NCBI GenBank assembly: GCA_003141915.1
Contig: PLNY01000075.1
Location: 1 to 5,207 of the forward strand
Direction: 5' to 3'
Length of the DNA: 5,207 bases
Source of the DNA: Anaerolineae bacterium
Lineage (GTDB): Bacteria > Chloroflexota > Anaerolineae > Anaerolineales > Villigracilaceae
Position numbers and translations under genes: made by a program. The notes under the pieces are model-generated. The model worked only from the letters and a program-made list of their open reading frames with translations. It was not told the origin of the DNA and did not search any database. This document shows, piece by piece, positions 1 through 5,207 of the stretch; within the stretch, counting starts at the first letter, position 1; each line of letters begins with the position of its first letter.

Positions 1-888
1 ATGGGTGGCACAGCAGGGGACGCCTCAACCTTGGCCCGTACCAATGGCGCCCGGGCTGCCGCGACTCAACTAAACATTAAATTGGTCGAGCAGTATTCCG
101 GCTGGGATCCCCAGAAGATGATTGATCAATTCAAAGAGGCTGTAGCCGCCAAGCCGGATGGCATTGAGATCATGGGCCATCCCGGTGGAGCCGCCTTTGC
201 GTCTCTCGTGGACGATGCCGAAAGCCAGGGCATCATCGTAACCTCAGGGAACAACCCGGGTGACGACGCTTTCAAAGCCATGGCGGCGAAATACCAGGCT
301 AAAGGCTTTGGTTATGCCGGCGCCGATCTCCATGCCGGTGGCTACCTGACCGGTCAGGCGATGATTGCAGCAGGCTTGAAATCAGGTGATGAGGCCGTTG
401 TCTATGACATCTGGCACAATGCAGGCCGAAGCGTTAGCTCCCAGGGCATCGTGGATGCACTGACTGCTGCCGGACTCAAAGTTGATAAATTAGATGCGAC
501 CGATGATGTGGACAAGGATGCATCGTTAGCAATCCCGATCCTGACCGCTTATATCGCCGCTCATCCCAACCTCAAGGCTATTGGAACCCAGCATGGAAAC
601 ATCACTGCCGAGCTACCGAAAGTTCTGCAGGCCGCCGGCAAGAAACCCGGTGACATCATCTGTGGTGGTATTGATCTTTCACCCGCTACCAAAGACGGCA
701 TCACCCAGGGCTGGATTCAGGCGAGCTTCGATCAGGTGCTCTACCTGCAAGGCTACTTCCCAGTTGAGCAGATCTGGTTGACTAAGAACTATCTGATCCC
801 AGGTCTGACCATTAATACCGGTGTCGGAACCTTTACCCCGCAGAATCTTGCTTCCATCGCGCCGCTGATTGATCAGGGCGTCCGCTAA
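1..888 (+). CDS. Sugar ABC transporter substrate-binding protein, 5' partial
   Basis: This is a periplasmic or lipid-anchored binding protein of the Peripla_BP_4 / COG1879 type (ribose/xylose-like), which captures a sugar outside the membrane and delivers it to an ABC permease. The 295 visible residues show the usual two-lobe pattern. KPDGIEI (51-57) and the SQGIIVTSGN segment (75-84) lie in lobe 1. GYLTGQAM (114-121) follows, and near the C-terminus come GGIDLSPAT (222-230), SFDQ (242-245) and YLQGY (248-252), which match the family's ligand-site and hinge signatures. Asp226 and Gln245 are likely ligand or hinge residues. No signal peptide is visible and the first beta strand is missing: the sequence opens at the GG that normally follows it. 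The Met at position 1 is therefore probably internal and the gene starts upstream of the window. It ends with TAA, 26 bases before a strong terminator, so it is the last gene of its transcript. The exact sugar cannot be told. Confidence 0.88.
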   Translation: MGGTAGDASTLARTNGARAAATQLNIKLVEQYSGWDPQKMIDQFKEAVAAKPDGIEIMGHPGGAAFASLVDDAESQGIIVTSGNNPGDDAFKAMAAKYQAKGFGYAGADLHAGGYLTGQAMIAAGLKSGDEAVVYDIWHNAGRSVSSQGIVDALTAAGLKVDKLDATDDVDKDASLAIPILTAYIAAHPNLKAIGTQHGNITAELPKVLQAAGKKPGDIICGGIDLSPATKDGITQGWIQASFDQVLYLQGYFPVEQIWLTKNYLIPGLTINTGVGTFTPQNLASIAPLIDQGVR

Positions 889-1112
889 TCCGGATTAACT
901 GTTCGTTGATTTTCATGATAATGCCCCCACCTCCTTTGGTGGGGGCATTATCATAATATTTTAAAGTTGACACAAGTTCGGATAATGATGAAACAGAATG
1001 AAGCAAGGCTCGATTGAACTGATCTCTTGCTGGCCCCTTCAGGATGAATATGGCTGCAAGTTATAGATTGGCATGAGATAGAGCTCTGTGCTTTGCAAGC
1101 ACAGCCGAATAA
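889..1112. other. Convergent intergenic region with tRNA-Ala-like anticodon arm
   Basis: This 224-base gap lies between two convergent genes. Besides the terminator at 915-954 it holds a short hairpin at 1086-1104. Its arms are CTGTGC and GCACAG and its 7-base loop is TTTGCAA, exactly the form of a tRNA-Ala anticodon arm with anticodon TGC. AGAGC directly upstream resembles the 3' side of a tRNA D arm. No T-arm (GTTCGA-type) sequence and no pairing acceptor stem follow, so this is not a working tRNA gene. It may be a tRNA fragment, a weak 3'-end hairpin for the minus-strand regulator, or chance. I see no ORF of note in the gap. Confidence 0.4.
915..954 (+). terminator. Rho-independent terminator of the sugar-binding protein gene
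   Basis: A perfect 17-bp inverted repeat (arms 915-931 and 938-954, core GCCCCCACC / GGTGGGGGC) encloses a 6-base loop (TCCTTT). It starts 26 bases after the TAA at 886-888 and is followed on the plus strand by the T-rich AATATTTTA. On the minus strand the hairpin is followed by GAAAATC with no T tract, so as an intrinsic terminator it is clearly oriented for the plus-strand gene. It may still form a structure at the 3' end of the convergent regulator transcript. Confidence 0.9.
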
Positions 1113-2162
1113 TCACAGTACATCATCGATCACTTGCCGGATGGCAGGCAGATCAAGATCTTTTTTATCCAGGAAAGCGACTGCGCCAGATTCCAAACCT
1201 AATCGATGAAACTCCCGGTCCGGGTAGGCGCTAATTAATACGATTCTCGAGGCGGGGGAGACTGCTTTGATTCTTCGAGCACATTGAATCCCGTTCTCAT
1301 TGCCCAACACAACATCAATAAAAACAAGATCCAATGCAAGCCGGTTGACGATATGGATCGCGGTCTGAATATTTTCGGCCTCATAGATCGTCGCTTGAGG
1401 GCATGCTTTTCCAATCATCTTCAGTAAATGCCCTCGATAACGATTATTGTCGTCAACCACCATGACGGAAATCTTACAGAATTCTTTAAAATCTGCAGAA
1501 TCGGGCGTGACGGCCACTTGTTGACCTGGTAACCCCAGAAGCTGGGGCTGCTGCATGACGTGCTTGACCGCTTCGAGCCGGCTTTGAACGTTCAATTGCC
1601 GGTACAGGCGGGTAAGGTTATTCTCGATCGTCTTTACGCTCAATCCCATTTCTTGAGCAATCGATTGATTGTCCTTGCCGTCCCGCAATAGGCGAAGCAT
1701 ATCTCTCTGGCGGGCCGTCAATGGGGTTGCAGTTCCATCTTTCTCGTTCTTCCTGACCAATTTATTGATCAGAGGAGAAGATAACCAACGTTCCCCCGCA
1801 AGAACACGTTCCAGGGCAAGCTTTAAATCGTTGAGAGGCTGATCCTTTAAATGGTAGCCGTTTACGCCCGCGTTCAAAAGCCCCTGCACGTAGATATCAT
1901 CGTCGTAGGCGCTGACGATCAAGATTTTCATTTTTGGGAAACGCGCATGGATTTGTCGTATGGCCGAGATCGGTTCGAAGTCAGGCATGGTGACATCGGT
2001 GATCAGGCACTCGATGGGCTCCTTCTCCAAAGCCGAAAAAACCTGCGGACCGTTTTCCGCCTCGAAGATTACCTTTACGTCAGGAATCTCCTCGATAATT
2101 TTGCGGATCCCGGTTCGTACAACAGCATGATCATCGGCCAGCAAGATACAAGTATTCTTCAC
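1113..2162 (-). CDS. Response regulator with REC - LuxR-type HTH - REC architecture
   Basis: This is a 349-residue cytoplasmic transcription regulator of the NarL/FixJ class with an extra receiver domain. Receiver 1 (about 4-122) has the acidic pair Asp10/Asp11, phospho-acceptor Asp56 (LITD), Ser84 (IVSAY) and Lys106 (HLKD). A LuxR-type helix-turn-helix spans about 146-204, with LTARQRDMLRLL and the recognition segment LSVKTIENNL. After a linker (about 205-229), receiver 2 (about 231-349) has Asp237/Asp238, Asp283 (FID), Ser311 (LISAY) and Lys333, so both domains look able to be phosphorylated. Ordinary family members have one receiver and are about 210-220 residues long. The start is GTG at 2162: an in-frame TAA lies four codons upstream, and the first beta strand begins almost at once (ILLADDH). 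There is no Shine-Dalgarno sequence. No sensor kinase lies in the window, so its signal and targets are unknown. Confidence 0.92.
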   Translation of the reverse strand: MKNTCILLADDHAVVRTGIRKIIEEIPDVKVIFEAENGPQVFSALEKEPIECLITDVTMPDFEPISAIRQIHARFPKMKILIVSAYDDDIYVQGLLNAGVNGYHLKDQPLNDLKLALERVLAGERWLSSPLINKLVRKNEKDGTATPLTARQRDMLRLLRDGKDNQSIAQEMGLSVKTIENNLTRLYRQLNVQSRLEAVKHVMQQPQLLGLPGQQVAVTPDSADFKEFCKISVMVVDDNNRYRGHLLKMIGKACPQATIYEAENIQTAIHIVNRLALDLVFIDVVLGNENGIQCARRIKAVSPASRIVLISAYPDREFHRLGLESGAVAFLDKKDLDLPAIRQVIDDVL

Positions 2163-2172
2163 AAGAATATTT
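2150..2172. promoter_or_regulatory. Inverted repeat centred on the regulator's GTG start (candidate operator)
   Basis: Two 10-base arms (2150-2159 and 2163-2172) pair at 9 of 10 positions, with seven perfect pairs next to the centre (TATTCTT / AAGAATA). The 3-base centre, 2160-2162, is the GTG start codon itself. A third, similar half-site, GAATACTT, lies at 2181-2188 on the plus strand. NarL-type regulators bind inverted short half-sites, so autoregulation is a reasonable inference. An mRNA hairpin that hides the start codon is the alternative. Confidence 0.4.
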
Positions 2173-2201
2173 TATACCACGAATACTTCTTACGTGTACA
2201 A
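2171..2201 (-). promoter_or_regulatory. Candidate promoter of the response regulator
   Basis: Read on the minus strand, TATAAA (2171-2176) resembles a -10 box and lies 8 bases before the GTG at 2162. A possible -35 box TTGTAC (2196-2201) lies 19 bases further upstream, which is longer than the ideal 17. Transcription would start at or within a base or two of the GTG, so the mRNA would be leaderless or nearly so. This agrees with the lack of a ribosome binding site. The weak spacing keeps confidence low. Confidence 0.35.
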
Positions 2202-2226
2202 CTTCAATCGCCGGGGCAATCGCATC

Positions 2227-2334
2227 TTAATTGGCTGCAGCTAGAATCTGGAGCAGATTGAGTACAATATGACGCAGGACAGCAAAGTTTTCTGGGGCTT
2301 GATCCTTACGAACCCGACGGATTTTAAAATCCAT
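2227..2334 (-). pseudogene. C-terminal remnant of an ISAs1-family transposase
   Basis: Translating the minus strand from ATG 2334 gives 35 residues that include DQAPENFAVLRHIVLNLL. This closely fits the conserved C-terminal stretch of ISAs1-family (H-repeat-associated) DDE transposases, where R-x-x-x-A-x-E-N-x-A-x-L-R-x-x-A-L-N-L-L precedes the tail. The catalytic domain, the usual HW-x-I-E-N motif just upstream and the final 20-30 residues are all missing, and a TAA ends the frame at 2227. The frame can also be opened from ATG at 2349 (five more residues), overlapping the end of the next ORF. It is a dead fragment, not a working insertion sequence, and I saw no terminal inverted repeats. The identification rests on remembered family motifs. 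Confidence 0.7.
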
Positions 2335-2335
2335 T

Positions 2336-2575
2336 CTATTGTCCGCCATTGATTAATTGTTGGTATAGCTCACCAGTAAGGGATTGACCCTCGAGCAAGT
2401 TCGGGGTCGCCTGTGCGTTCCATTGCGTCATCACCTGATTGTAAGCTGACGTTTCCAAATCGGAAGCATAATCAAGATAAGCATAAAACGCCGTAGACCA
2501 GAAGGCGGAGATAAACTCGATGTTCTCGGCGTGGGCAATCCTTAGGAGATCCTTATGGCACGATAGCGAAAACAT
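2336..2575 (-). CDS. Hypothetical short ORF, possibly a truncated gene remnant
   Basis: This 79-residue ORF starts at ATG 2575 and ends at TAG. I do not recognise it. It has no signal peptide or membrane segment. It is rich in aromatic residues and looks helical in the middle (around FWSTAFYAYLDYASDL), with a polar C-terminal part (LLEGQSLTGELYQQLI). Codon use from about residue 13 onward resembles real coding sequence, while the first dozen residues look random. No ribosome binding site precedes the ATG, and the frame runs only 12 codons further upstream to a TGA. It lies between comM and a transposase scrap, so it may be the C-terminal end of a gene broken by rearrangement. A genuine small protein is possible but less likely. 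Confidence 0.35.
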   Translation of the reverse strand: MFSLSCHKDLLRIAHAENIEFISAFWSTAFYAYLDYASDLETSAYNQVMTQWNAQATPNLLEGQSLTGELYQQLINGGQ

Positions 2576-2605
2576 ATAAAATACAAATGTTGAGCTGCTA
2601 AGAAT

Positions 2606-2636
2606 CTGTCAATACCGATCATCATTCGAGTGACAG
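2606..2636 (-). terminator. Weak candidate terminator downstream of comM
   Basis: Arms CTGTCA (2606-2611) and TGACAG (2631-2636) pair over 6 bp around a 19-base loop that can form a 3-bp inner stem (CGA/TCG). It begins 3 bases after the comM stop codon and is followed on the minus strand by ATTCTTAG. The stem is short and there is no real T tract, so it may only slow transcription. Confidence 0.25.
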
Positions 2637-2638
2637 CA

Positions 2639-4186
2639 TTACCCCATCATCACCTTTGGACGATATTGTAAAGCCTCCGCCAAATGTGCGTCATGGATTT
2701 GATCACATCCTGCCAGGTCTGCAATCGTGCGCGCCAACTTCAACACACGATGATAGCCTCGTGCCGATAGATTCATCTGTCCCATCGCGGCGCGGATCAA
2801 ACTCTCTCCCGCTTCATCCAACTTGCAGAATTGCCGAATCTCCGCCACGCGCATATCGGCGTTGGAAATAATATCTGTTAATTCGTGTTTTATTTTTTTA
2901 GAATCAGGGTTCGTAAATCGAGCAGTCTGGCGATCGCGTGCGGCTTGCACACGCTTGCGAATCGCATCGGATGATTCACCTAGCCGGTCACTGCTCAATT
3001 TCTGATAATCCACGCGCGGCACTTCGATGTGAATATCGATTCGATCCAACAACGGACCGGAGATTCGCTTTTGATATTTTGTCACGGTGGATGGCGCACA
3101 GGTGCATGGCTTGATTGGGTCACCATAATAACCGCATGGACAGGGATTCATCGCCGCAACCAACATGAAGTTGGCGGGAAATGTTAAAGAACCTTGAGCA
3201 CGAGAAATCGTCACGACTTTATCTTCAATCGGCTGACGCATCACCTCGAGCACGCGGGTTCCGAATTCAGGAAGCTCATCCAGAAATAAAACGCCGCGAT
3301 GTGCTAAAGATATTTCTCCGGGATGAGGCCAGTTGCCACCGCCGACCAATCCTGCATGACTGATCGTATGATGCGGCGAACGGAACGGACGCGTGCGAAT
3401 CATCATCTCTGGTGGCAAAGCATCGGCGACCGAATAAATGCGTGTGACTTCCAACGATTCTTCCACCGATAATTCCGGCAAGATACCGGGCATGGCACGC
3501 GCCAATAATGTTTTGCCCGCGCCGGGCGGACCCATCATCAACACATTATGTCCACCCGCCGCGGCAACTTCGAGCGCGCGCTTGACATGTTCCTGACCCT
3601 TGATCTCGCGGAAATCCGTTGGTGCAAAACCGGATACAGATTCCGCTTCCACATGCGGATGAGGCTGGATGGTTTGTTGATTCGTCAGATGTAGATAAAG
3701 ATCGCGCAGAGAACTGACAGGGTAAACTTCGATATCGGGAATGAGAGCCGCTTCGGGCGCGTCGGAAGCGGGAACGAAGATTCGCTTGAATCCATTTTGT
3801 CGCGCGGTCGCCGCCATCGGCAGAATGCCGCGCGAATGCCGCACCGTTCCTTCCAAAGATAATTCACCGACCACCAACGCATCGTCGAGACCATTAGGCG
3901 GGATGAGGCTTTGCATCAACAGCACGCCGACCGCAATCGGCAAATCATAGGTGGGACCTTCTTTGCGAACGGAAGCGGGCGCAAGGTTGACCACGATACG
4001 CTCGCGCGGATAACGAAGCCGCGCGTTCTTTACCGCCGATTGCACGCGCGAACGACTCTCCTGCACGGCTTTATCAGGCAGACCGACAATGTCGGTGCCG
4101 GGCAAACCGTTCGTGGTGTCCACTTCCACTTCGACGATGACACCTTCGAGTCCGATGACCGCACAGGAAAAAACACGAGCAAACAT
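2639..4186 (-). CDS. comM: YifB/ComM family Mg-chelatase-like AAA+ ATPase
   Basis: ComM is a cytoplasmic hexameric AAA+ helicase that drives branch migration when incoming single-stranded DNA is recombined into the chromosome during natural transformation. This 515-residue protein is full length (relatives are about 500-510). The N-terminal Lon-like/ChlI domain spans about 1-170. The AAA+ core has Walker A GPPGAGKT (219-226), the RPFRSPHHTIS segment (266-276), Walker B VLFLDE (299-304) and a sensor-1 region AAMNPCPCGYYGD (344-356). The arginine-finger region is SGPLLDRID (376-384). The C-terminal Mg-chelatase domain runs from about 410 and includes LSARGYHRVLKLARTIADL (473-491). Cys349, Cys351, Cys361 and Cys363 form the CPC...CTC pair common in non-enterobacterial members, possibly a metal site. 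ATG 4186 is the only sensible start because an in-frame TAA lies four codons upstream. No Shine-Dalgarno sequence precedes it. No other competence gene is visible, and yifB homologues occur widely in bacteria not known to be competent. Confidence 0.97.
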   Translation of the reverse strand: MFARVFSCAVIGLEGVIVEVEVDTTNGLPGTDIVGLPDKAVQESRSRVQSAVKNARLRYPRERIVVNLAPASVRKEGPTYDLPIAVGVLLMQSLIPPNGLDDALVVGELSLEGTVRHSRGILPMAATARQNGFKRIFVPASDAPEAALIPDIEVYPVSSLRDLYLHLTNQQTIQPHPHVEAESVSGFAPTDFREIKGQEHVKRALEVAAAGGHNVLMMGPPGAGKTLLARAMPGILPELSVEESLEVTRIYSVADALPPEMMIRTRPFRSPHHTISHAGLVGGGNWPHPGEISLAHRGVLFLDELPEFGTRVLEVMRQPIEDKVVTISRAQGSLTFPANFMLVAAMNPCPCGYYGDPIKPCTCAPSTVTKYQKRISGPLLDRIDIHIEVPRVDYQKLSSDRLGESSDAIRKRVQAARDRQTARFTNPDSKKIKHELTDIISNADMRVAEIRQFCKLDEAGESLIRAAMGQMNLSARGYHRVLKLARTIADLAGCDQIHDAHLAEALQYRPKVMMG

Positions 4187-4192
4187 ATTGAA

Positions 4193-4221
4193 AGTTTAGA
4201 CGAAGTTACAGGAAAAGTCAA
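4193..4221 (-). promoter_or_regulatory. Promoter of comM placed for leaderless transcription
   Basis: On the minus strand TTGACT (4216-4221) and TAAACT (4193-4198) form a sigma-70-like -35/-10 pair with the ideal 17-base spacer. The -10 box ends 6 bases before the ATG at 4186, so the usual start site seven bases downstream is the A of the ATG. The TAA of the -10 box is also an in-frame stop, and no ribosome binding site fits in the remaining bases. Together these favour a leaderless comM mRNA with its own promoter in the 60-base gap behind the propeller gene. Confidence 0.55.
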
Positions 4222-4246
4222 AGGAGTTCAAAACTAAAGAGATACT

Positions 4247-5207
4247 CTATGGCACAGGGTAGACTGCTACGATTTGATATCCATCAGTTTGATGAGTCAA
4301 TGGATGATTATTTGAACCATCTACATTAACTGAATAAATATTTGTATGCTGATAATCTGTACCTGCAACAAAGACGATTTGTGTGCCATCTGGTGACCAG
4401 AAAGGGTATCTTAGAAAAGGAGGATGTTCCAAATCTCCTAACTTCACTTCATGGAGTCCGTTACCATCAGAATTTATGATGAAAAGTCCTTCCTGATTAT
4501 TTCCTTTGTCACATTCAAAGGCTAACTGCTTTCCATCAGGGGACCAAGAAGTATCCCAGCATGAACTTAAAGCAAGATTCCCGTACGACTGACCGGGATT
4601 TTTAGGGTTGAGAATATGTATGATTGATGGCCCTAACATATCTGTATTAGGACCGGCATAGGTCTGACAGATAACCGCTACTTGTTGACTGGTTGGTGAC
4701 CATTTTGACTCATAACAACCTGCCTGATAATTTGTAAGTTGGTTTAATTCTCCACTTGCGAGATCGTAAACGAACAGTCCCCAGCCAGGTTGCACTTGGC
4801 GCGTCTCTTCGAGAACCAGTAATAACTTTTTTCCATCTGGCGACCATTCGATCTCCTTTATATTTGGATTCTCCCCAAGAGACGGAATAGAAATATCCCT
4901 TTTGTTCGTCCCGTCGAAATTCATAAGTTTAAGACCTTCCCCATTATCAAATGCAAACTGCTTTTGGTCCTGCGACCAATCCATAGTAAACCAATCCCAC
5001 ACCATCGTGTACTTAATCAAAACATTTGTAATATCCACTAATTTCTTGCTGGCTGTGTCTAAGAGATATATATGTCTAGAATCGTCGTTAAAAATAATCT
5101 CGCCTCCATTTTTCGATACCAAGAGTTGATACTTTCCCATGTTTGGCGTAAAGGTTAGCTGTTCGATATTATTCTTGGTATTATTAGGTATTCGATAGAT
5201 GTCAGTT
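4247..5207 (-). CDS. PD40/TolB-like beta-propeller protein, N-terminally cut by window edge
   Basis: The frame is open from the right edge of the window to a TAG at 4247, giving 319 visible residues. An ATG at 5140 is probably internal, because the 22 residues before it (with DIYRIPNN and IEQLTFTPN) continue the same repeat pattern. Repeats of WD40-like (PD40) type follow: WSQDQKQFAF (77-86), WSPDGKKLLL (121-130), WSPTSQQVAV (169-178), WSPDGKQLAF (221-230) and WSPDGTQIVF (270-279). Each is followed by a strand such as IYSVNVDGSN or LFIINSDGNG. Such propellers resemble the C-terminal half of TolB and many secreted or lipoprotein-anchored binding proteins; no enzyme site is visible. Two cysteine pairs (164/180 and 216/232, visible numbering) could form disulfides, which would fit an extracellular location. 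The gene is more AT-rich than comM. Any signal peptide and further domains lie outside the window. The function is unknown, and calling it tolB would not be justified. Confidence 0.85.
   Translation of the reverse strand, partial: TDIYRIPNNTKNNIEQLTFTPNMGKYQLLVSKNGGEIIFNDDSRHIYLLDTASKKLVDITNVLIKYTMVWDWFTMDWSQDQKQFAFDNGEGLKLMNFDGTNKRDISIPSLGENPNIKEIEWSPDGKKLLLVLEETRQVQPGWGLFVYDLASGELNQLTNYQAGCYESKWSPTSQQVAVICQTYAGPNTDMLGPSIIHILNPKNPGQSYGNLALSSCWDTSWSPDGKQLAFECDKGNNQEGLFIINSDGNGLHEVKLGDLEHPPFLRYPFWSPDGTQIVFVAGTDYQHTNIYSVNVDGSNNHPLTHQTDGYQIVAVYPVP

Larger units (their letters stand above)
2163..2638. other. Scarred intergenic segment between comM and the regulator
   Basis: These 476 bases separate two complete genes on the same strand and contain no intact gene I recognise. 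In order from the comM side they hold a weak hairpin (2606-2636), the 79-residue orphan ORF, the ISAs1 transposase tail and the regulator's promoter-like sequence. Two unrelated coding scraps in different frames, both missing their N-terminal parts or without start signals, suggest past insertion and deletion here. Confidence 0.5.

Noticed and set aside
967..986. TTGACA followed by GATAAT on the plus strand, resembling a promoter
   Set aside because: The two boxes are only 8 bases apart, far short of the 16-18 needed, and no plus-strand gene follows.
1002..1031. AGCAAG ... CTTGCT inverted repeat
   Set aside because: Only 6 bp around an 18-base loop with no T tract; repeats of this size occur by chance.
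2163..2226. Possible further out-of-frame transposase sequence (SIRGIKY...CEEYL) downstream of the ISAs1 scrap
   Set aside because: The likeness to the family tail is vague, a stop codon intervenes, and the spacing from the LNLL motif is about ten residues too long.
1851..2261. 136-codon open frame on the plus strand
   Set aside because: It runs antisense through the clearly real regulator gene and the transposase scrap and matches no recognisable protein pattern.
3911..4237. 108-codon open frame on the plus strand
   Set aside because: It is the complement of the strongly conserved N-terminal part of comM and the comM promoter region; histidine- and threonine-rich composition is typical of an antisense shadow.
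4238..4248. AGAG-ATA-CTCT hairpin at the end of the propeller gene as a terminator
   Set aside because: The stem is only 4 bp and overlaps the stop codon, with just a short interrupted T run after it.

Overview
The window reads like a bacterial chromosomal segment, most likely from Chloroflexota (Anaerolineae-like). This placement is an inference. It rests on the mix of an abundant-type sugar-binding protein, a WD40-like (PD40) beta-propeller protein, a YifB/ComM ATPase and an unusual multi-receiver NarL-type regulator, together with promoters that seem to start transcription at the start codon. No ribosomal RNA or other taxonomic marker is present.

Layout. Positions 1-888 (+) hold the C-terminal part of a periplasmic sugar-binding protein of an ABC transporter, entering from the left edge and closed by a strong 17-bp hairpin terminator at 915-954. 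It converges on a block in which everything lies on the minus strand. Read in the direction of transcription from the right edge, that block is: a secreted-type PD40/TolB-like beta-propeller protein cut by the right edge (4247-5207); a complete comM/yifB gene (2639-4186); a 476-base low-quality stretch (2163-2638) with a short orphan ORF and a recognisable C-terminal scrap of an ISAs1-family transposase; and a complete response regulator with the unusual order receiver - LuxR-type HTH - receiver (1113-2162).

The genes do not form an evident pathway. Sugar uptake, DNA processing during transformation, signal transduction and a propeller protein sit side by side, and the region looks like an ordinary chromosomal patchwork with one scarred intergenic segment. 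Base composition shifts across it: a comM block (3541-3600) has 36 G+C of 60, whereas propeller-gene blocks have 18 of 60 (4321-4380) and 28 of 60 (4501-4560).

The most interesting points are the REC-HTH-REC regulator with two apparently intact phosphorylation sites, a near-perfect inverted repeat centred exactly on its GTG start codon, and promoter-like sequences placed so that comM (and perhaps the regulator) would be transcribed as leaderless mRNAs. There is also a tRNA-Ala(TGC)-like anticodon arm with no intact tRNA around it. I found no CRISPR array, complete mobile element, defence system or clearly new multi-gene system.
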